Below are positions 12,048 through 25,882 of a DNA stretch of 64,000 bases, piece after piece (the first letter of the stretch is position 1; each line of letters starts with the position of its first letter). Both the position numbers and the translations under genes were made by a program. The notes below the pieces were generated by a model. The model made no database searches. It had not been told where the DNA came from and worked only from the letters and a program-made list of their open reading frames with translations. Origin of the DNA: Litsea cubeba (taxonomy: Eukaryota > Streptophyta > Magnoliopsida > Laurales > Lauraceae); contig CM022945.1 of the NCBI GenBank assembly GCA_012931725.1, positions 156,456,601 through 156,520,600 of the forward strand, given 5' to 3'.

Positions 12048-15038
12048 TGTCGCGACCCCGGACCGAGATTAGGGGAGGATCCGAATCCGGGATCGGGACA
12101 TGGGGGTGATGCCGCGCCACGTGCATCTCTTTGGCTAAACCGCACACGGATTTAAAAGAACATTTGTCCGTGCACGTGATTTCCCACAGGGTTCCGTGGT
12201 GAGGATTATCTTTACACATCATCTCACATATAATCATATCAAACATATTCTCAAGATTGCGGAAGCGTGTAGCAAACCATATTGATACTACTCAATTCCA
12301 TAAACAAGACTGATTTATGATTAACATAACAAGATATCAGAATGAGCAATGATCATAAGCATATTTCCCTAAAAGTAAATTTAAGTGTATTTACAAAATA
12401 TCAGTTGGTTAATGCCCCAAAATAACGGTCAACAAAGACCGCACAACCAAAGGAAACCCAAAATAAAGATATCATAAGTTCTCAAAATGTATCGTTCTCA
12501 AGGCAAGGCCGAATGTCTACATGACGTCATCGGCTTGCCACTCAATCACTCGCTGCGGTTCACCGACTGCCTCCTCTGGCTCTTCCTCAATGGCAATAAG
12601 CTCGGGACCTGAGTACCAAAATAAATGGATCAGACACGACGGTTTGGCAGGTGGGTGAAAAGATATAACAATAATTCAAAACAATGATGCCTTTAGAAAC
12701 ATAGTAGAATCTAGATAAATAATGAATTTTCATAAAAGAATGATGCATCATGTAAAAGAGATACGTATGCGATAAAATCATGTAAAGGTACCAATGATTC
12801 GGGGACTAACAAGATGGCAACCACACAAAGCTAAATCCTCTCTCACAAAAGTGATAAGAGCACATCGGGACATTGACCTCAGTCACACGAGGTGAGGAGA
12901 ATCAACGACGTTGACCTCAGTCACACGAGGTGAGGAGAATCAACGATTTTTATATACTAAATACATATAATACTCTGCGGGACCACGGTAGCGAACCGGG
13001 TATATCGAGGCGAGGCGGGAACCATGCTGCAGCGGGTATAACTGAAGGGGGATATCCAAACCGGTGGATCAAACCGATAAGGTTATCCAAGCTTAGTGGT
13101 GCCGACTCATAGGTAACATGCGAAAATCAAAGCAAATAAATACACATAACTGGGGCGGGAACCCATAGGTACAAAACGTATAAAAGTCGGGACGGGTCTA
13201 AACAAATTAACAATATGGTAACACAATGTTCTCGGTTCAAGAGTACTCACAAATCACAGGTTGAAATCTCAAAATAGGGGATTGGTTGAAAATCAAATAC
13301 AAATAGTTTCCAATACCTTTACAGGCTAACAATAGGGTTTCTAGAATTGAATCAGTGCGAATAGGGTCCCGTATGTCGATCATGATGAAATTTTTGGTAC
13401 TCTTTAAGAGTTAGGGACATTCCGGGTCCTTATACACATTGGTCAATCTATAAAATCTCATAGAATCTCCATGATAAGTTTCCCTTTTCCTTCGGACTTC
13501 ACGCAATACTTCACAAGTCCTTAAATAACAATGGGGCTCCAAACAATACCTCCCCACTACAACCCATTACAATTTACCCAAATCTTTCATGGGTTTAAAT
13601 GCATCATTACAGGTTCAATGTCTTCAAATAAGAAGAGAAGGGATAGAGTTGAATTGGACTTGAGTATGGACTTGAAATGAATTTGGAGAACAGTCCCTCG
13701 ATTCTCTTACTCATAGTTCATCTCATTTCAGTCCAATCGATCGGGCTCATTGGCCGATCGATCGGTCCTGAAACGTTCACAGTTATTTACAGTCCGATCG
13801 ATCGGTCCTGATAGGCGATCGATCGGTCCTGAAAACACTCTCAGTTATTTACAGTCCGATCGATCGGACCTGATGGGCGATCGATCGGTCCTGAAAACAC
13901 TCTCAGTTATTTACAGTCCGATCGATCGGACCTGATGGGCGATCGATCGGTCCTGCAACGAATCTCAACCCATTTGGTTGAATTCTTCTCTTGTCCAACT
14001 CCTATCCATTTCCTTTCTTTCCCCTTCTTCCAAACAGAACTTCATGAATATTTGGGCTATTCCTTGACTTCCTTATCTCATCAAATCATCATTCAAAATC
14101 AATAATACTAAACTATCAAACATGATAAACCATTAAAACTATTAATGAAGACAAATCAAGATTTTGCATAAAACATGATAAAACACATGAGAATCATTTC
14201 ATCCACTTGCCTTGGGTCCAATGCAAAACAAATTGAGCTCTAATCACCTTTTAAGCCCACAATCAAACACAAGGAAGTTCTTCAAAAAGCAAGGTGTTGT
14301 CCAAAGGAAGTCTTGGAGTGGGCGGTTTTCTTCAAAAATGGTGTCAAGATGAAGCCCTTGAGATGAGAAAGAAGATTGTAGCCTCTAATTTTCCATTAGC
14401 ACTAGCTTAGTGGGGGATTGAAGATGAAGAAGCAAGAAAAAGGGTAAGGGAAAACCCTTAGGGCTGGGATTTCTCTTCTCCTCTAGGGTTTTTGCCAGAA
14501 ATGGAAAAAAGAAGAAGAAGCTTTCTATATATAGTAAGTGAGGATGGGGCCCACAACTTAAAAGACTTCTCGGGCTCAAAACATGGTTTTCGGGGCTTCA
14601 AACAAATTCGACGAAGAAGACAAAGTTGATCGGCAAAATTTCTAGTTTCTAAAAAGTATATATTTTGAACATTTTGGTGACATTGAAATCGGTGTCCAGA
14701 TTTTGGGTAAAAAGACCATTTTGCCCTCAATTGCGAAAAGTCGGGTTTAGGGTCCTCGAATGGAAACGATGTCAACATGAAAGTTGTAGGGATTAGCAAG
14801 ATAAGTCCAACGAGGTTAAAAACACAATTTTTGGAAATCATCGGTAAACCCCCAATCTCACACAATTTGTAACAAGAACCCCCAAAAGGTCCCACAAGTA
14901 AAAAGGCTCTCCAAATTCCCCAAAGCTATTATAAAAGCTATTCTAATCCCAAACTAATTCAAAAACCACTAAACACACTTAAAGCTAAAACACAGCTTAA
15001 TCAGGTCTAAACGAGGTCTCTCGGGTCGGGGTCTTACA
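12048..15038 (-). repeat. 3' LTR of the Tekay/Del element
   Basis: Plus-strand TGTCGCGACCCCGG...GGGGTCTTACA. Next to it on the inner side is the polypurine tract, so this is the 3' LTR. It contains a tandem CGATCGATCGG array, a duplicated GACCTCAGTCACACGAGG phrase (12877-12928) and TATATATA near 14524-14532 read on the minus strand. Confidence 0.9.
13729..13962. repeat. ~62-bp tandem repeats with CGATCGATCGG in the 3' LTR
   Basis: Three to four units of CAGTCCGATCGATCGG.CCTG, ATGGGCGATCGATCGGTCCT and GAAAACACTCTCAGTTATTT. The counterpart in the 5' LTR is at about 25654-25882, with scattered base changes. Confidence 0.85.
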
Positions 15039-15054
15039 TCCTCCACCCCTTAGG
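15039..15054 (-). other. Polypurine tract of the Tekay/Del element
   Basis: Minus-strand CCTAAGGGGTGGAGGA ends directly at the TGTAAGACC start of the 3' LTR. Confidence 0.8.
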
Positions 15055-18000
15055 ACATTTGGTCCTCCAAATGGAAATTAAAACTCACCTCCGGTAGGAG
15101 ATGTGGGTACTTCTTCTTAACTTGATCCCGTAATTCCCATGTTGCTTCTTCTGGTCCATGATTCTTCCAAAGTACCTTGACCCACTGAATAGTCCGAGTT
15201 CTCAATTCTTGTTCCTTGGTGTCAATGATCTGCTTAGGCTTCTCAACATAAGTCGCATCTTCTCGAATTTCCAACGGCTCATAACGGAGTATGTGTTGTC
15301 TGTCGGGAACGTACTTCTTTAACATAGACACATGGAATACATTGTGTACACCGGAAAGTTCAGGTGGTAAGGCTAACCTGTAAGCCACATCACCAATCCT
15401 ACTCACAATGTCGTACGGTCCAATGTATCTCCTAGACAATTTGCCCTTCTATCCAAACCTCAAAGTTCCACGAGTGGGTGACACTTTCAAGAAAACCTTA
15501 CCTCCTTCTTTGAACTGTAAATCCCTTCTGTGAGAGTCTGCATAACTCTTCTGTCTACTTTGAGCCACTTTCAGACGTTCTTGGATCAACTTGACCTTGT
15601 CACTTGTCTCACTAACAATGGTCGGTCCATGGAAACTGCGAGTACCAACTTCTTCCCAACAAACAGGTGTTCTACATCTTCTGCCACACAAAGCCTCAAA
15701 AGGTGCCATACCAATACTCGAGTGGAAACTATTGTTGTAAGCGAACTCACACAACGGTAAGGCTTCATCCCACTGAGTCTTGAAATCTAATACACAAGCT
15801 CGGAGCATATCCTCAAGTGTCTGAATTGTCCTCTCCGACTGACCATCGGTCTGTGGGTGATAGGCTATGCTGAACTGTAACTTCGTACCCATAGACTCAT
15901 GCAATGTCTTCCAAAATCTTGAGACAACTGTCTCTATCGGATGTGATGGAAACTGGCTGTCCATGACGACTGACAATCTCTGTGACAAACAACTGTGCCA
16001 AAGGTAACATATGCATTTTCTTCCCAGTCTTCATCGGTAGGAAATGAGCTGACTTGGTGAGACGGTCCACTATGACCCAAATAGCATCGTTGCCCTTGCT
16101 AGTCTTCGGTAACCCCGAGATGAAATCCATAGTAATGTGCTCCCATTTCCACTCCGAAATTTCTAATGGCCGTAGTAACCCTGGAGGCTTCTGGTGTTCC
16201 GCCTTGATCAACTGACATATCATACAACGAGAGACGAAAGCTGCTATCTCTCTCTTCATGTTATTCCACCAAAATCTACCCTTCAAATTTTGGTACATTT
16301 TCGTACTGCGCGGGTGTATGGAATACTTGGTATTGTGAGCCTCAGACATGATATCATTCCTCAAGTCCTCCAAGTTAGGCACACACAGGCGGTCTCGGTA
16401 GTACAAAACTCCATCTACAACACGAAAATCCGGGCGATCTGCTATATGTTCTGAAATCTTAGCCAACTCTGGGTCTTGTAACTGATTCTCTTTAATCTTC
16501 TGAATGAACGAAGGTTCTGACACTGACATATTTGCCAACATGACACCCTCTCTTAGTGGCTGAAAATCTACTCTCATCTCCTCTAACTGTTGTACAACAT
16601 AAGTTCCCCGAAGACTCGCCATGCTGACTGACTTTCTGCTCAAGGCATCTGCCACTACATTCGCTTTCCCCGGGTGATACTTGATTGGAAAATCGTAATC
16701 CTTGATATATTCCATCCATCTCCTCTGCCTCATGTTCAACTCCTTCTGAGAAAACAAGTACTGTAGACTACGGTGATCGGAGTGAACCTCAAACTTCTCT
16801 CCATAGAGGTAGTGTCTCCACATCTTCAAAGCTAAAACAACTGCGGCCAACTCGAGATCATGTGTTGCATAGTTCTTCTCATGATCCTTCAACTACCGGG
16901 ATCCATATGCAACTACCTTCCCATCTTGCATTAACACGCATCCAAGTCCAACATTGGAAGCATCGGTAAAAATGGTAAAACCGCCGCTCCCAGATGGCAA
17001 AGTAAGGACTGGAGCTGTAGTCAATCTCTTCTTCAGCTCTTGGAAACTAGCCTCACAATTGTCCGTCCAAACATATGGTGTGTTCTTCCTTGTCAACTTC
17101 GTCAAAGGTGACGCAATCGACGAAAATCCTTGCACAAACCTCCGATAATATCTTGCCAATCCAAGAAAACTCCTGATCTCCGATACATTTTTCGGTCTGT
17201 CCCAATTCATGACTGCCTCAATCTTGGACGAGTCCACTGATAATCCTTCCTTGGAGATGATATGACCCAAAAATGTGACTTGGTCCAACCAAAATTCACA
17301 CTTACTAAGTTTTGCAAACAACCGATTCTCCCTCAAAAGCTGAGTGCTATCCTCAAATGTTCTTCGTGCTCTTATTTGGTCTTGGAATACACTAAAATAT
17401 CATCAATAAACACCACTGTAAACTGATCCAAATACTCTGCAAATATTTTGTTCATCAATGCCATGAAAACTGCCGGTGCATTAGTCAAACCAAACGGCAT
17501 CACTAGAAACTCATAGTGTCCATATCTTGTCCGAAATGCTGTTTTTGGTACATCTGAATCTCTAACTCTCAACTGATGGTAGCCTGACCTCAAATCAATC
17601 TTAGAAAAGTAATCTCCTTGCAACTGATCAAACATTTCATCTATCCTTGGCAATGGATATTTGTTTTTGATGGTCACTTGGTTCAGTCTTCTATAGTCAA
17701 TACACATTCTCATGGAACCATCCTTCTTCTTCACAAACAACACTGGTGCTCCCCACGGTGATACACTAGGTCTCACGAAACCTTTGTCTAAAAGTTCTTG
17801 CAATTGCATCTTCAACTCTCCCAATTCTGCCGGGGCCATTCTGTAGGGTGCGATAGATATCGGAGCGGTCCCCGGTACCAACTCAATAGTGAAGTCTATC
17901 TCTCTAATGGGTGGCAATCCAGGTATCTCCTCCGGGAAAACATCCGGAAATTCACAAACAATTGGGATCTCCTCCACCCCTTGGGACCGTTTATCCTCCG

Positions 18001-18201
18001 TGATAAACGCCAAATAACCCTCACAACCAGATTTTAGAAGTCTATCAGCCTTCAACGCTGAAATAAACCCTGCACCAGAATTACTCCTCTCTCCCTGAAA
18101 CAACACCCCTGCTTGGGTCTCCTCTAACTTAAAAGTTAAGGTCTTATGGAAACAATCCATAGTAGCATGGTATCCTGCTAACCAATCCATCCCTAGGATG
18201 A
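15050..18201 (-). pseudogene. Pol: reverse transcriptase, RNase H, integrase, chromodomain (Tekay/Del)
   Basis: Continues from the protease tail (ILGMDWLAGYHATMD) after the solo LTR. RT spans about 18000-17200, with SMRMCIDYRRLNQ, LVMPFGLTNAPAVF and catalytic FIDDILVYS (near 17400). After a TAA at 17372 and a frameshift near 17340 come the RT thumb and RNase H (IFTDASNVGLG; HDLELAAVV). A TAG at 16893 interrupts RNase H. Integrase has an H-H-C-C zinc site (ending CMICQ), first Asp in HITMDFISGLP and Glu in QSERTIQTLEDML. A frameshift near 15940 hits the SDRD region of the second Asp. A TAG at 15446 precedes a C-terminal chromodomain (VKVLWKNHGPEEATWELRD), which targets integration to heterochromatin in this lineage. 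At least three stops and two frameshifts. Confidence 0.9.
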
Positions 18202-19204
18202 CATCATGTCACACCCCGAAACCGGGCCCTGCAGTGATCCGACCTCGGGGTGCGAAATTTTGGGATAATTTGAAACTTTTTGTTATCTTTCCCAAGATCC
18301 GCGTGAATGAGGATAAACAAATTCCATCACGATCAGAGTATATTTTCGCGGAAGCTACACATGGTGTTACGACCCGGAATCCGTGGCCATCGGGTTCCGT
18401 GTCGCACGCAACCAATTCCATAAAGCCATCATATAAGCAAACTGGCATAAATCATATATCGGAACACACTGAGCTGGTAGTAACAAGACTAATTAATTCC
18501 CACATGTTCAAATTACAATTAACAAATGTCTTAATTACAAACCAAAAGAAAAAGGCTACAAAGCCATACAAAAAAATCCAACTAGACAGAATACTACCCC
18601 AAGTGTTAGATACGAACTCCGGTGCCAAACTTGACATCAGGACGATATCAGTGGGCAGCCTCTCACGTCAGACCGGCGGTCCCACCGCCTCCTCTGATCA
18701 AACACCTAAAACCAGAAAGAGAAGAAACTGGCACCAAACAAAAAGGGTCAGACACGACGGTCTGGCAAGCAAATAAACAAATAATATGAAACCAAAGCAC
18801 ACTCGTAAAATCTTATGAAATCATCGTAAATCCATTTAAAGAGTCTAAACCATAACAACAATAAAACATGCTAAAGCGATCGAAAGACCGAACATAAATA
18901 TCAAGACAAATAAACGAACAGTCTCTGAAGCATAAATATCTCGAAAAGATAACAGCCTAAGCAGAACATTTAATAATTGGAAATACATTTAAAACTGAAT
19001 AGTAGCGACAATAGGATAAATGATCGATATCGTAAACATTAACCAAATCAAAGCATAAAGAGTATAACCCACAAGAATCATAAAATAAAGTAATATGCAG
19101 ATAAAACCTTGGCGACCACAAATAGCTAAATCCTCCTATTACCGAAGTAATAAGAGCAGACAGAAACGTAGCCACTGAACGTGGTACTAGAAATAGGATC
19201 AGAA

Positions 19205-19575
19205 CCGTAGCCATACAAATGGGACCGGCAGATCAAAAATCAGAACCGTAGCCATACAAATGGGACCGGCAGATAAAACCGTTGCCATGGTCGGTACAGA
19301 CAGAATCCAAGCTGCAGCTGGCGGACAAATTAAAGATCCCAAGCCGGGTGATCAGCCCGACAAGGTGACCTAAGCCTAGTGGTGCCTTTAGTTTTCAAAA
19401 CTCGAACTGATACGAATCAAACCATAATACTAATCCCTTTGGCTCAGGGGCTCACACCACATAGCTCTGGCCCCGTCTTGCCTCGAGGTTTTATTTTTGA
19501 GATCATAGCCTCTTTGGCTCATGGGCTCGCACTACAAAGCTCTGGCCCCGTCTTGCCTCGAGGTTTTTTATTTCC
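19205..19575. repeat. Short tandem duplications in the solo LTR
   Basis: Two copies of AGAACCGTAGCCATACAAAT plus GGGACCGGCAGAT (19200-19275), and two copies of TGGCTCA(G/T)GGGCTC(A/G)CAC, AGCTCTGGCCCCGTCTTGCC and TCGAGGTTTT (19440-19570). Confidence 0.8.
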
Positions 19576-20087
19576 AAAATACTAGTCTTATCAAAATAGT
19601 AATCTCATCGAAGAAATCCCGAATGTGACAAACATACTCCAATCTCTTTTCAAATCGAATCGGAGAAAACATACGAATATCCATGGTAAACCGTTCAAAT
19701 ACACATCAAAGTGATTTGTATAAAATCATACGATCAACCCTTTCGAACATGGGAAACCACATGATTTTATAACAAATCACCGATGCTATTTAAATTAGTT
19801 TACCCAAGAATACAAATACAAATACAAATACATGTTCTGACTTGAAATGGAAATGGATAGTGGAGAATGACTTAATGCCTTGCCAAGGAACCATCTCAAT
19901 GCACATTTAACCTTTAAACGTTGATTAATAAAAAGTGCATTTGATGCCAATGAAAATCCATAATATTTAAATGATAAAGTGCGCATTGAGACTCGAACGA
20001 TTCCCGGGTAATTTCACATACACTCATTCTCACATTATTCCCATTTCACAAATTTCCAAGTATCAAAGTAATGTCAAAACTCTTAAA

Positions 20088-20700
20088 AACAGGCCCATAG
20101 CTGGCCTTAAACCGAGCCCAAACAGTCTACTCATTTAACCCAAAACAGCCCTTTAAACATGGCTCAAAACAATCCTTAAAACAGTCCAAAACAAATCTTT
20201 GAATGGCCCACCAAACAAGTTTTAAAACAGTCCAAAACTAATCCTGGAATGGCCCACAAATTATATCTTAAAACAGCCCTCGAAAACTAACTTTGAATGG
20301 CCCACAAAACTGATTTTTAGAACAACCCAAACTAAACCTTTAATGGCCCACAAAAATGAGTTATAAAGCAACCCAAAACTGACCATGAAACAGGCCCACC
20401 AACGGGTTTTAAAACAGCCCCAAAACCAAACTTGAATGGCCCACAAACATACTTTAAAACAGCCCCAAAACTGAACCTTTAATGGTCCAAGAATCAAGTT
20501 TTAAAACAAACCCAAACTAACCATGAAACAGGCCCACCAACAAGTTTTAAAACAGCCCAAAACTAACCTCAACCAAGCCCACCAAATATGTTTTATAGCA
20601 GCCCACTATCAGGCCCTAAAATGACCCAACATCAGGTCTTGAAATGGCCCAACAACTGACTTGAATCAGGCCCAAGGAAGCCCCAAAAATCAGGCCCACA
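20088..20700. repeat. Irregular ~35-60-bp repeat array in the solo LTR
   Basis: More than twelve imperfect units built from TTTTAAAACAGCCCAAAACT, AACC(T/A)TGAATGGCCCACAAA and GACCATGAAACAGGCCCACC. Followed at 20745-20825 by a CTCGAGCG-rich patch (GCTCGAGCGGA repeated). Confidence 0.8.
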
Positions 20701-22197
20701 AAATATGCAAACTCGGGCCCGAACCAGACCCCAGGCTGAGCTGGGCCTCGCTCGAGCGAACCCAGGTCCGCTCGAGCGGAGCCCAGACAGTGTCTGGGTC
20801 GCTCGAGCGGACTGGGCCTGCCCAGTCCAGCCCGGCAGTGCATTCATCTCTTTTTTTTTTTCAATTTTTTTGATTCTTTTGATTCCTTTTCTTTCATGCT
20901 AATTTCCAAGATTTGTTGGGCCCTTCCTTGACCTTCCAAACTCATCAAAACCATCCATAAATCATTCTAATTGGCCCAAACACAACACTTTTTAGATCAA
21001 AGTTTTCTCCATTCCTAAGAACACTTACCTTTAACACAAAGAAATCCCTTCTTTTTTCTAAATGACCAGAATGAAAGCAAGGTTCCCATGCATTGTAAAA
21101 CAATAACATCTATTGAAATCAATGTAACAATGACTCATTCAATCAAACTAAGCCCATAGATTAAAGAAGATTAACACATAAAAGAAGAATCATAAAATAG
21201 AACTAAATGAGAGCAATCATCATATTAATTGAAAATTTCACTTGCCTGGGTCAAGATAGGAGTAAAATTACTCTTCAAACAAAGCTTTAGTGTCTCAAGC
21301 TCCAAGATCACAAAACCCCCAAAATAGCTCAAAAGAAACCCTAGAAAACCAATCCATTTTCCAAACTCCATGAAAACCCATTGCATATGTGAGAGAAATA
21401 CTCCAAGAGGTTTGAAAAACAAAGATCTCATGAAAGGAAAACCATTGCTAACCTTTGGGTGATCCAAACAAGAAGAAGGGCTTAGATGAGAGCCTTGCTC
21501 TAACTCAAAAATCTTGAAAATAGGGTCTTTGGAATGCTTGAGAGATGAGGAAGAAGAAGGTGAGATCAAACCTTCCCTTAGCACACAAGAAGGGAGCTTG
21601 CAAAAAGGAGAGAGATGGCTGGAAAGGGGAAAGGAAGGAGCCCTCTCCCTCAGCCAAAAGTTGCTGGAAACGAAAATGAAGGAGGAGAGATGGGTTCCCC
21701 TTCTTATAAGATGGGTTTGTGGGCCCCGATCTTCACAAGGCTGAAACTCACATTTGCGGGCCCCGAACGAAAACGACGAAGAAGACAAAAACGATCGGCG
21801 AAATATCTACTTTCCAAAAAGTATATTTTCCCCAATTTCTGGAATTTTCGAAATTCATGGACAGATTTAGGGTGAAAAGTCAGTTTTGCCCTTTTTCTCG
21901 AAAAACGCACTTTCTGATCATCAAATCAATATGGTCAAAACATGAAAGTTGTTAAACTTCATAAAATGAGTCAAAATACACCAAATTTTTTGAAATCGAA
22001 AGTAATTTCTCATAAAAATACAAATCATATGGACCGGGTCAAACCAAAGTCAATGGTCTTCAAAATCTCCAAGGTTATGGAAAAATCCAGTCAAACTCAA
22101 AAACAAGGTCAAACTAAATCAAATCTCACTTAAAAAGCTAAACCACGATTAAGACAATACTAAACAAAAGGACTGGGGGTCGGGATCTTACACATCA

Positions 22198-23841
22198 AAA
22201 TCCTGTATCTCCAACAAAATGAGATCTGCCGGTAATACTACTTCTCCTATCATGACTGGACAACTAGGGTAAAAAGTTCTACAAACAACTTCCTTACCTA
22301 AAGGGGTAGTCACAGTCAAAATGAAACTCAACTCTCTAGCATGCATATCAATCAACTTAGCAAATTTTGGAGATAGGAATGAGTGAGTAGAGCCAGGGTC
22401 AAACAAAACCCTAGCATCAAAACCACAAACGAGAAGTGTACCTTCCACTACATTGCCTTCAGCCTCTGCATCAGCTCTATTGACAGCATAGAGTTGTGCC
22501 CTCTGTTTTGGCCTGTTCTGTCCTTGCTGTTGTCTGCCATGTTGTGCGTTTCTATTCTGATTCTGAGGACGTTGATTCTGGTTCTGATTTTGCCCTTGCT
22601 GACGGGCCTGTTGTTGCTGTTGTTGCTGTGGCCTAAATTGTTGCTGAGGTGCCTGTTGTTGTAGTGGCCTTGCCTGATTCTGGACCACTAACGCATTCTG
22701 AGGTGGTGCCTGACGCTGTGCTCCTTGTTGCTGCCTATTATGTCTATCTGGCCTTGGACAATCCTTCATTTGGTGGTTCATGGAGCCACATCTAAAGCAT
22801 GCTCCCGTAATAAAACGGCAATTGGCACTCTCATGATTTTTCCCACAGTGGATACAAACCACTGGATTCTGTGCATTCTGCTCCTGCCTTGGCCTTTTGT
22901 TCTGATTGTTTCTTTGCTGATAGTTCTGCTGCTGGCCTTGACCCTTTCCTTGGTTCTTGATGATCTTGTTGTGGAAGTTCTCAAATTTGTATGCTCTCTC
23001 GACAGCTTCTTCAAAGGTAACAGGTGGTACAACCCCGGTAGCATCCCTCTCAATAATCGGGTGAAGTCCCTCAAGGAACTTGGTTATCTTCTTCTCAACC
23101 GTGTCTATCAGTTCTGGAGCATACCTTGACAATCTCTCGAATTTGGTAAGGTATTCGAGGACCGTCATGTTCCCTTGCACAAGTTGCTGAAATTCTGCTG
23201 CCTTTTGTCTCTTGACATGTGCAGGTACATATTTCTCTCCAAACTGTCTCTTGAAGTTAACCCAAGCTTCTGCATCAGCCATTGTCCTGTATTCTGCCTT
23301 GACGGTCTTCCACCAAATATCTGCTAAACCCACAAACATAGAGGCTGCAAGCTGTACACGTTCTACACCGGTACATATGAATATCTCAAATATGTTTTTC
23401 GGTGTGCTCAAGCCAATCATCTGCTGCCATTGGATCCTCAGTCCCCAAAAATTCTTTCGGTCCTCTCTTCCTGAACCGCTCATACAACACATTAGGATCA
23501 TTCCCTCTAATGTCTACCGGACCAGGTGGTACAACTGGGATTGGTTCCGGTCTCCTTTCTAATATCCCTAACAACTGTGCTTGCATTTGAGCTATCTCTC
23601 TAGCATGATCCTCGTCTTTCTTAAGCATCTGTTCTTGCAATCTGGTCTGTGTCTCATATGCTTGTGCTTGGAGCCTAGCCTGGTTCTCATTGGCCTGGCG
23701 TTGTTGGTCAATCATAGCCTGCATCATCTGTTGGAATTGGTTCTGCATGTTGTTGTCTTGTGGCTCCTCTGCAATAGGCTCTGTATTCTCACTGTTACTG
23801 GCAACGTGAATACTGTTTGCTGTTCTTTTGCGAGGTGGCAT
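22198..23841 (-). pseudogene. Gag and start of protease, Tekay/Del element
   Basis: The likely start is MPPRKRT at ATG 23841. A coiled N-terminal segment rich in Gln/Arg leads into the gag core (FRKRGPKEFLGTEDPMAADDWLEHTEK). One frameshift in an A-run near 23400 moves the rest, from FEIFICTGVERVQLAA to the end, into another frame. The core ends with EYLTKFERLSRYAPELI. Two zinc knuckles follow: CIHCGKNHESANC and CFRCGSMNHQMKDC. After a Gln/Asn-rich linker the protease starts (VLFDPGSTHSFLS, with DPG where DSG/DTG is usual). The frame is cut after LLEIQDFDV by the solo LTR. Gag would form the particle, and protease would process the polyprotein. Confidence 0.85.
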
Positions 23842-23977
23842 AACGCTGCAAAACAAATTGTTAGCACATATAAATCAAGTACAGGGTGGTCACACATTGC
23901 TCACACGATTCTATCTAACGAATCCTCGCCACGTACTTAAGATTTCTAGTTTCTTTTAATTGCCTGAAACATGTCCT

Positions 23978-23989
23978 GCTCTGATACCA
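23978..23989 (-). other. Primer binding site (initiator Met tRNA) of the Tekay/Del element
   Basis: Minus-strand TGGTATCAGAGC, the usual plant initiator-methionine tRNA complement, four bases (GGAC) inside the LTR end. Confidence 0.9.
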
Positions 23990-25653
23990 GTCCTGTCGCG
24001 ACCCCGGACCGAGATTAGGGGAGGATCCGAATCCGGGATCGGGACACGGGGGTGATGCCGCGCCACGTGCATCTCTTTGGCTAAACCGCACACGGATTTA
24101 AAAGAACATTTGTCCGTGCACGTGATTTCCCACAGGGTTCCGCGGTGAGGATTATCTTTACACATCATCTCACATATAATCATATCAAACATATTCTCAA
24201 GATTGCGGAAGCGTGTAGCAAACCATATTGATACTATTCAATTCCATAAACAAGACTGATTTATGATTAACATAACAAGATATCAGAATGAGCAATGATC
24301 ATAAGCATATTTCCCCAAAAGTAAATTTAAGTGTATTTACAAAATATCAGTTGGTTAATGCCCCAAAATAACGGTCAACAAAGACCGTACAACCAAAGGA
24401 AACCCAAAATAAAGATATCATAAGTTCTCAAAATGTATCGTTCTACATGATGTCATCGGCTTGCCACTCAATCACTCGCTGCGGTTCACCGACCGCCTTC
24501 TTTGGCTCTTCCTCAATGGCAATAAGCTCGGGACCTGAGTACCAAAATAAATGGATCAGACACGACGGTCTGGCAGGTGGGTGAAAAGATATAACAATAA
24601 TTCAAAACAATGATGCCTTTAGAAACATAGTAGAATCTAGATAAATAATGAATTTTCATAAAAGAATGACATCATGTCAAAGAGATACGTATGCGATAAA
24701 ATCATGTAAAGGTACCAATGATTCGGGGACTAACAAGATGGCAACCACACAAAGCTAAATCCTCTCTCACAAAAGTGATAAGAGCACATCGGGACATTGA
24801 CCTCAGTCACACGAGGTGAGGAGAATCAACGACGTTGACCTCAGTCACACGAGGTGAGGAGAATCAACGATTTTTATATACTAAATACATATAATACTCT
24901 GCGGGACCACGGTAGCGAACCGGGTATATCGAGGCGAGGCGGGAACCATGCTGCAGCGGGTATAACTGAAGGGGGATATCCAAACCGGTGGATCAAACCG
25001 ATAAGGTTATCCAAGCTTAGTGGTGCCGACTCATAGGTAACATGCGAAAATCAAAGCAAATAAATACACATAACGGGGCGGGAACCCATAGGTACAAAAC
25101 GTATAAAAGTCGGGACGGGTCTAAACAAATTAACAATATGGTAACACAATGTTCTCGGTTCAAGAGTACTCACAAATCACAGGTTGAAATCTCAAAATAG
25201 GGGATTGGTTGAAAATCAAATACAAATAGTTTCCAATACCTTTACAGGCTAACAATAGGGTTTCTAGAATTGAATCAGTGCGAATAGGGTCCCGTATGTC
25301 GATCATGATGAAATTTTTGGTACTCTTTAAGAGTTAGGGACATTCCGGGTCCTTATACACATTGGTCAATCTATAAAATCTCATAGAATCTCCATGATGA
25401 GTTTCCTTTTTCCTTCGGACTTCACGTAATACCTTACAAGTCCTTAAATAACAATGGGGCTCTAAATAATACCTCCCCACTACAACCCATTACAATTTAC
25501 CCAAATCTTTCATGGGTTTAAATGCATCATTACAGGTTCAATGTCTTCAAATAAGAAGAGAAGGGATAGAGTTGAATTAGACTTGAGTATGGACTTGAAA
25601 TGAATTTGGAGAACAGTCCCTCGATTCTCTTACTCATAGTTCATCTCATTTCA

Positions 25654-25882
25654 GTCCGATCGATCGGGCTCATTGGCCGATCGATCGGTCCTGAAACGTT
25701 CACAGTTATTTACAGTCCGATCGATCGGTCCTGATGGGTGATCGATCGGTCCTGAAAACACTCTCAGTTATTTACAGTCCGATCGATCGGACCTGATGGG
25801 CGATCGATCGGTCCTGAAAACACTCTCAGTTATTTACAGTCCGATCGATCGGACCTGATGGGCGATCGATCGGTCCTGCAAC
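25654..25882. repeat. ~62-bp tandem repeats with CGATCGATCGG in the 5' LTR
   Basis: Same array as at 13729-13962. Unit number is equal, so it predates the insertion. Confidence 0.85.

Larger units (their letters stand above)
18207..22192 (-). mobile_element. Solo LTR of a second Del/Tekay-like element
   Basis: A 3,986-bp block, plus-strand TGTCACACCCCGAAACCGGG...GGGATCTTACA, with a perfect 5-bp duplication CATCA (18202-18206 and 22193-22197). It has no primer site, polypurine tract or coding sequence, so it is a solo LTR left by LTR-LTR recombination. On the minus strand the ends are TGTAAGATCCC...GGGGTGTGACA, a Tekay/Del form related to, but different from, its host. A TTATAAGA on the minus strand near 21700 may be its TATA box. 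It splits the host frame between QDFDV and ILGMDWL. Confidence 0.9.

Noticed and set aside
23978..23989. tRNA gene fragment
   Set aside because: Only the 12-base complement of the initiator-Met tRNA end is present, adjoining an LTR: a primer binding site.
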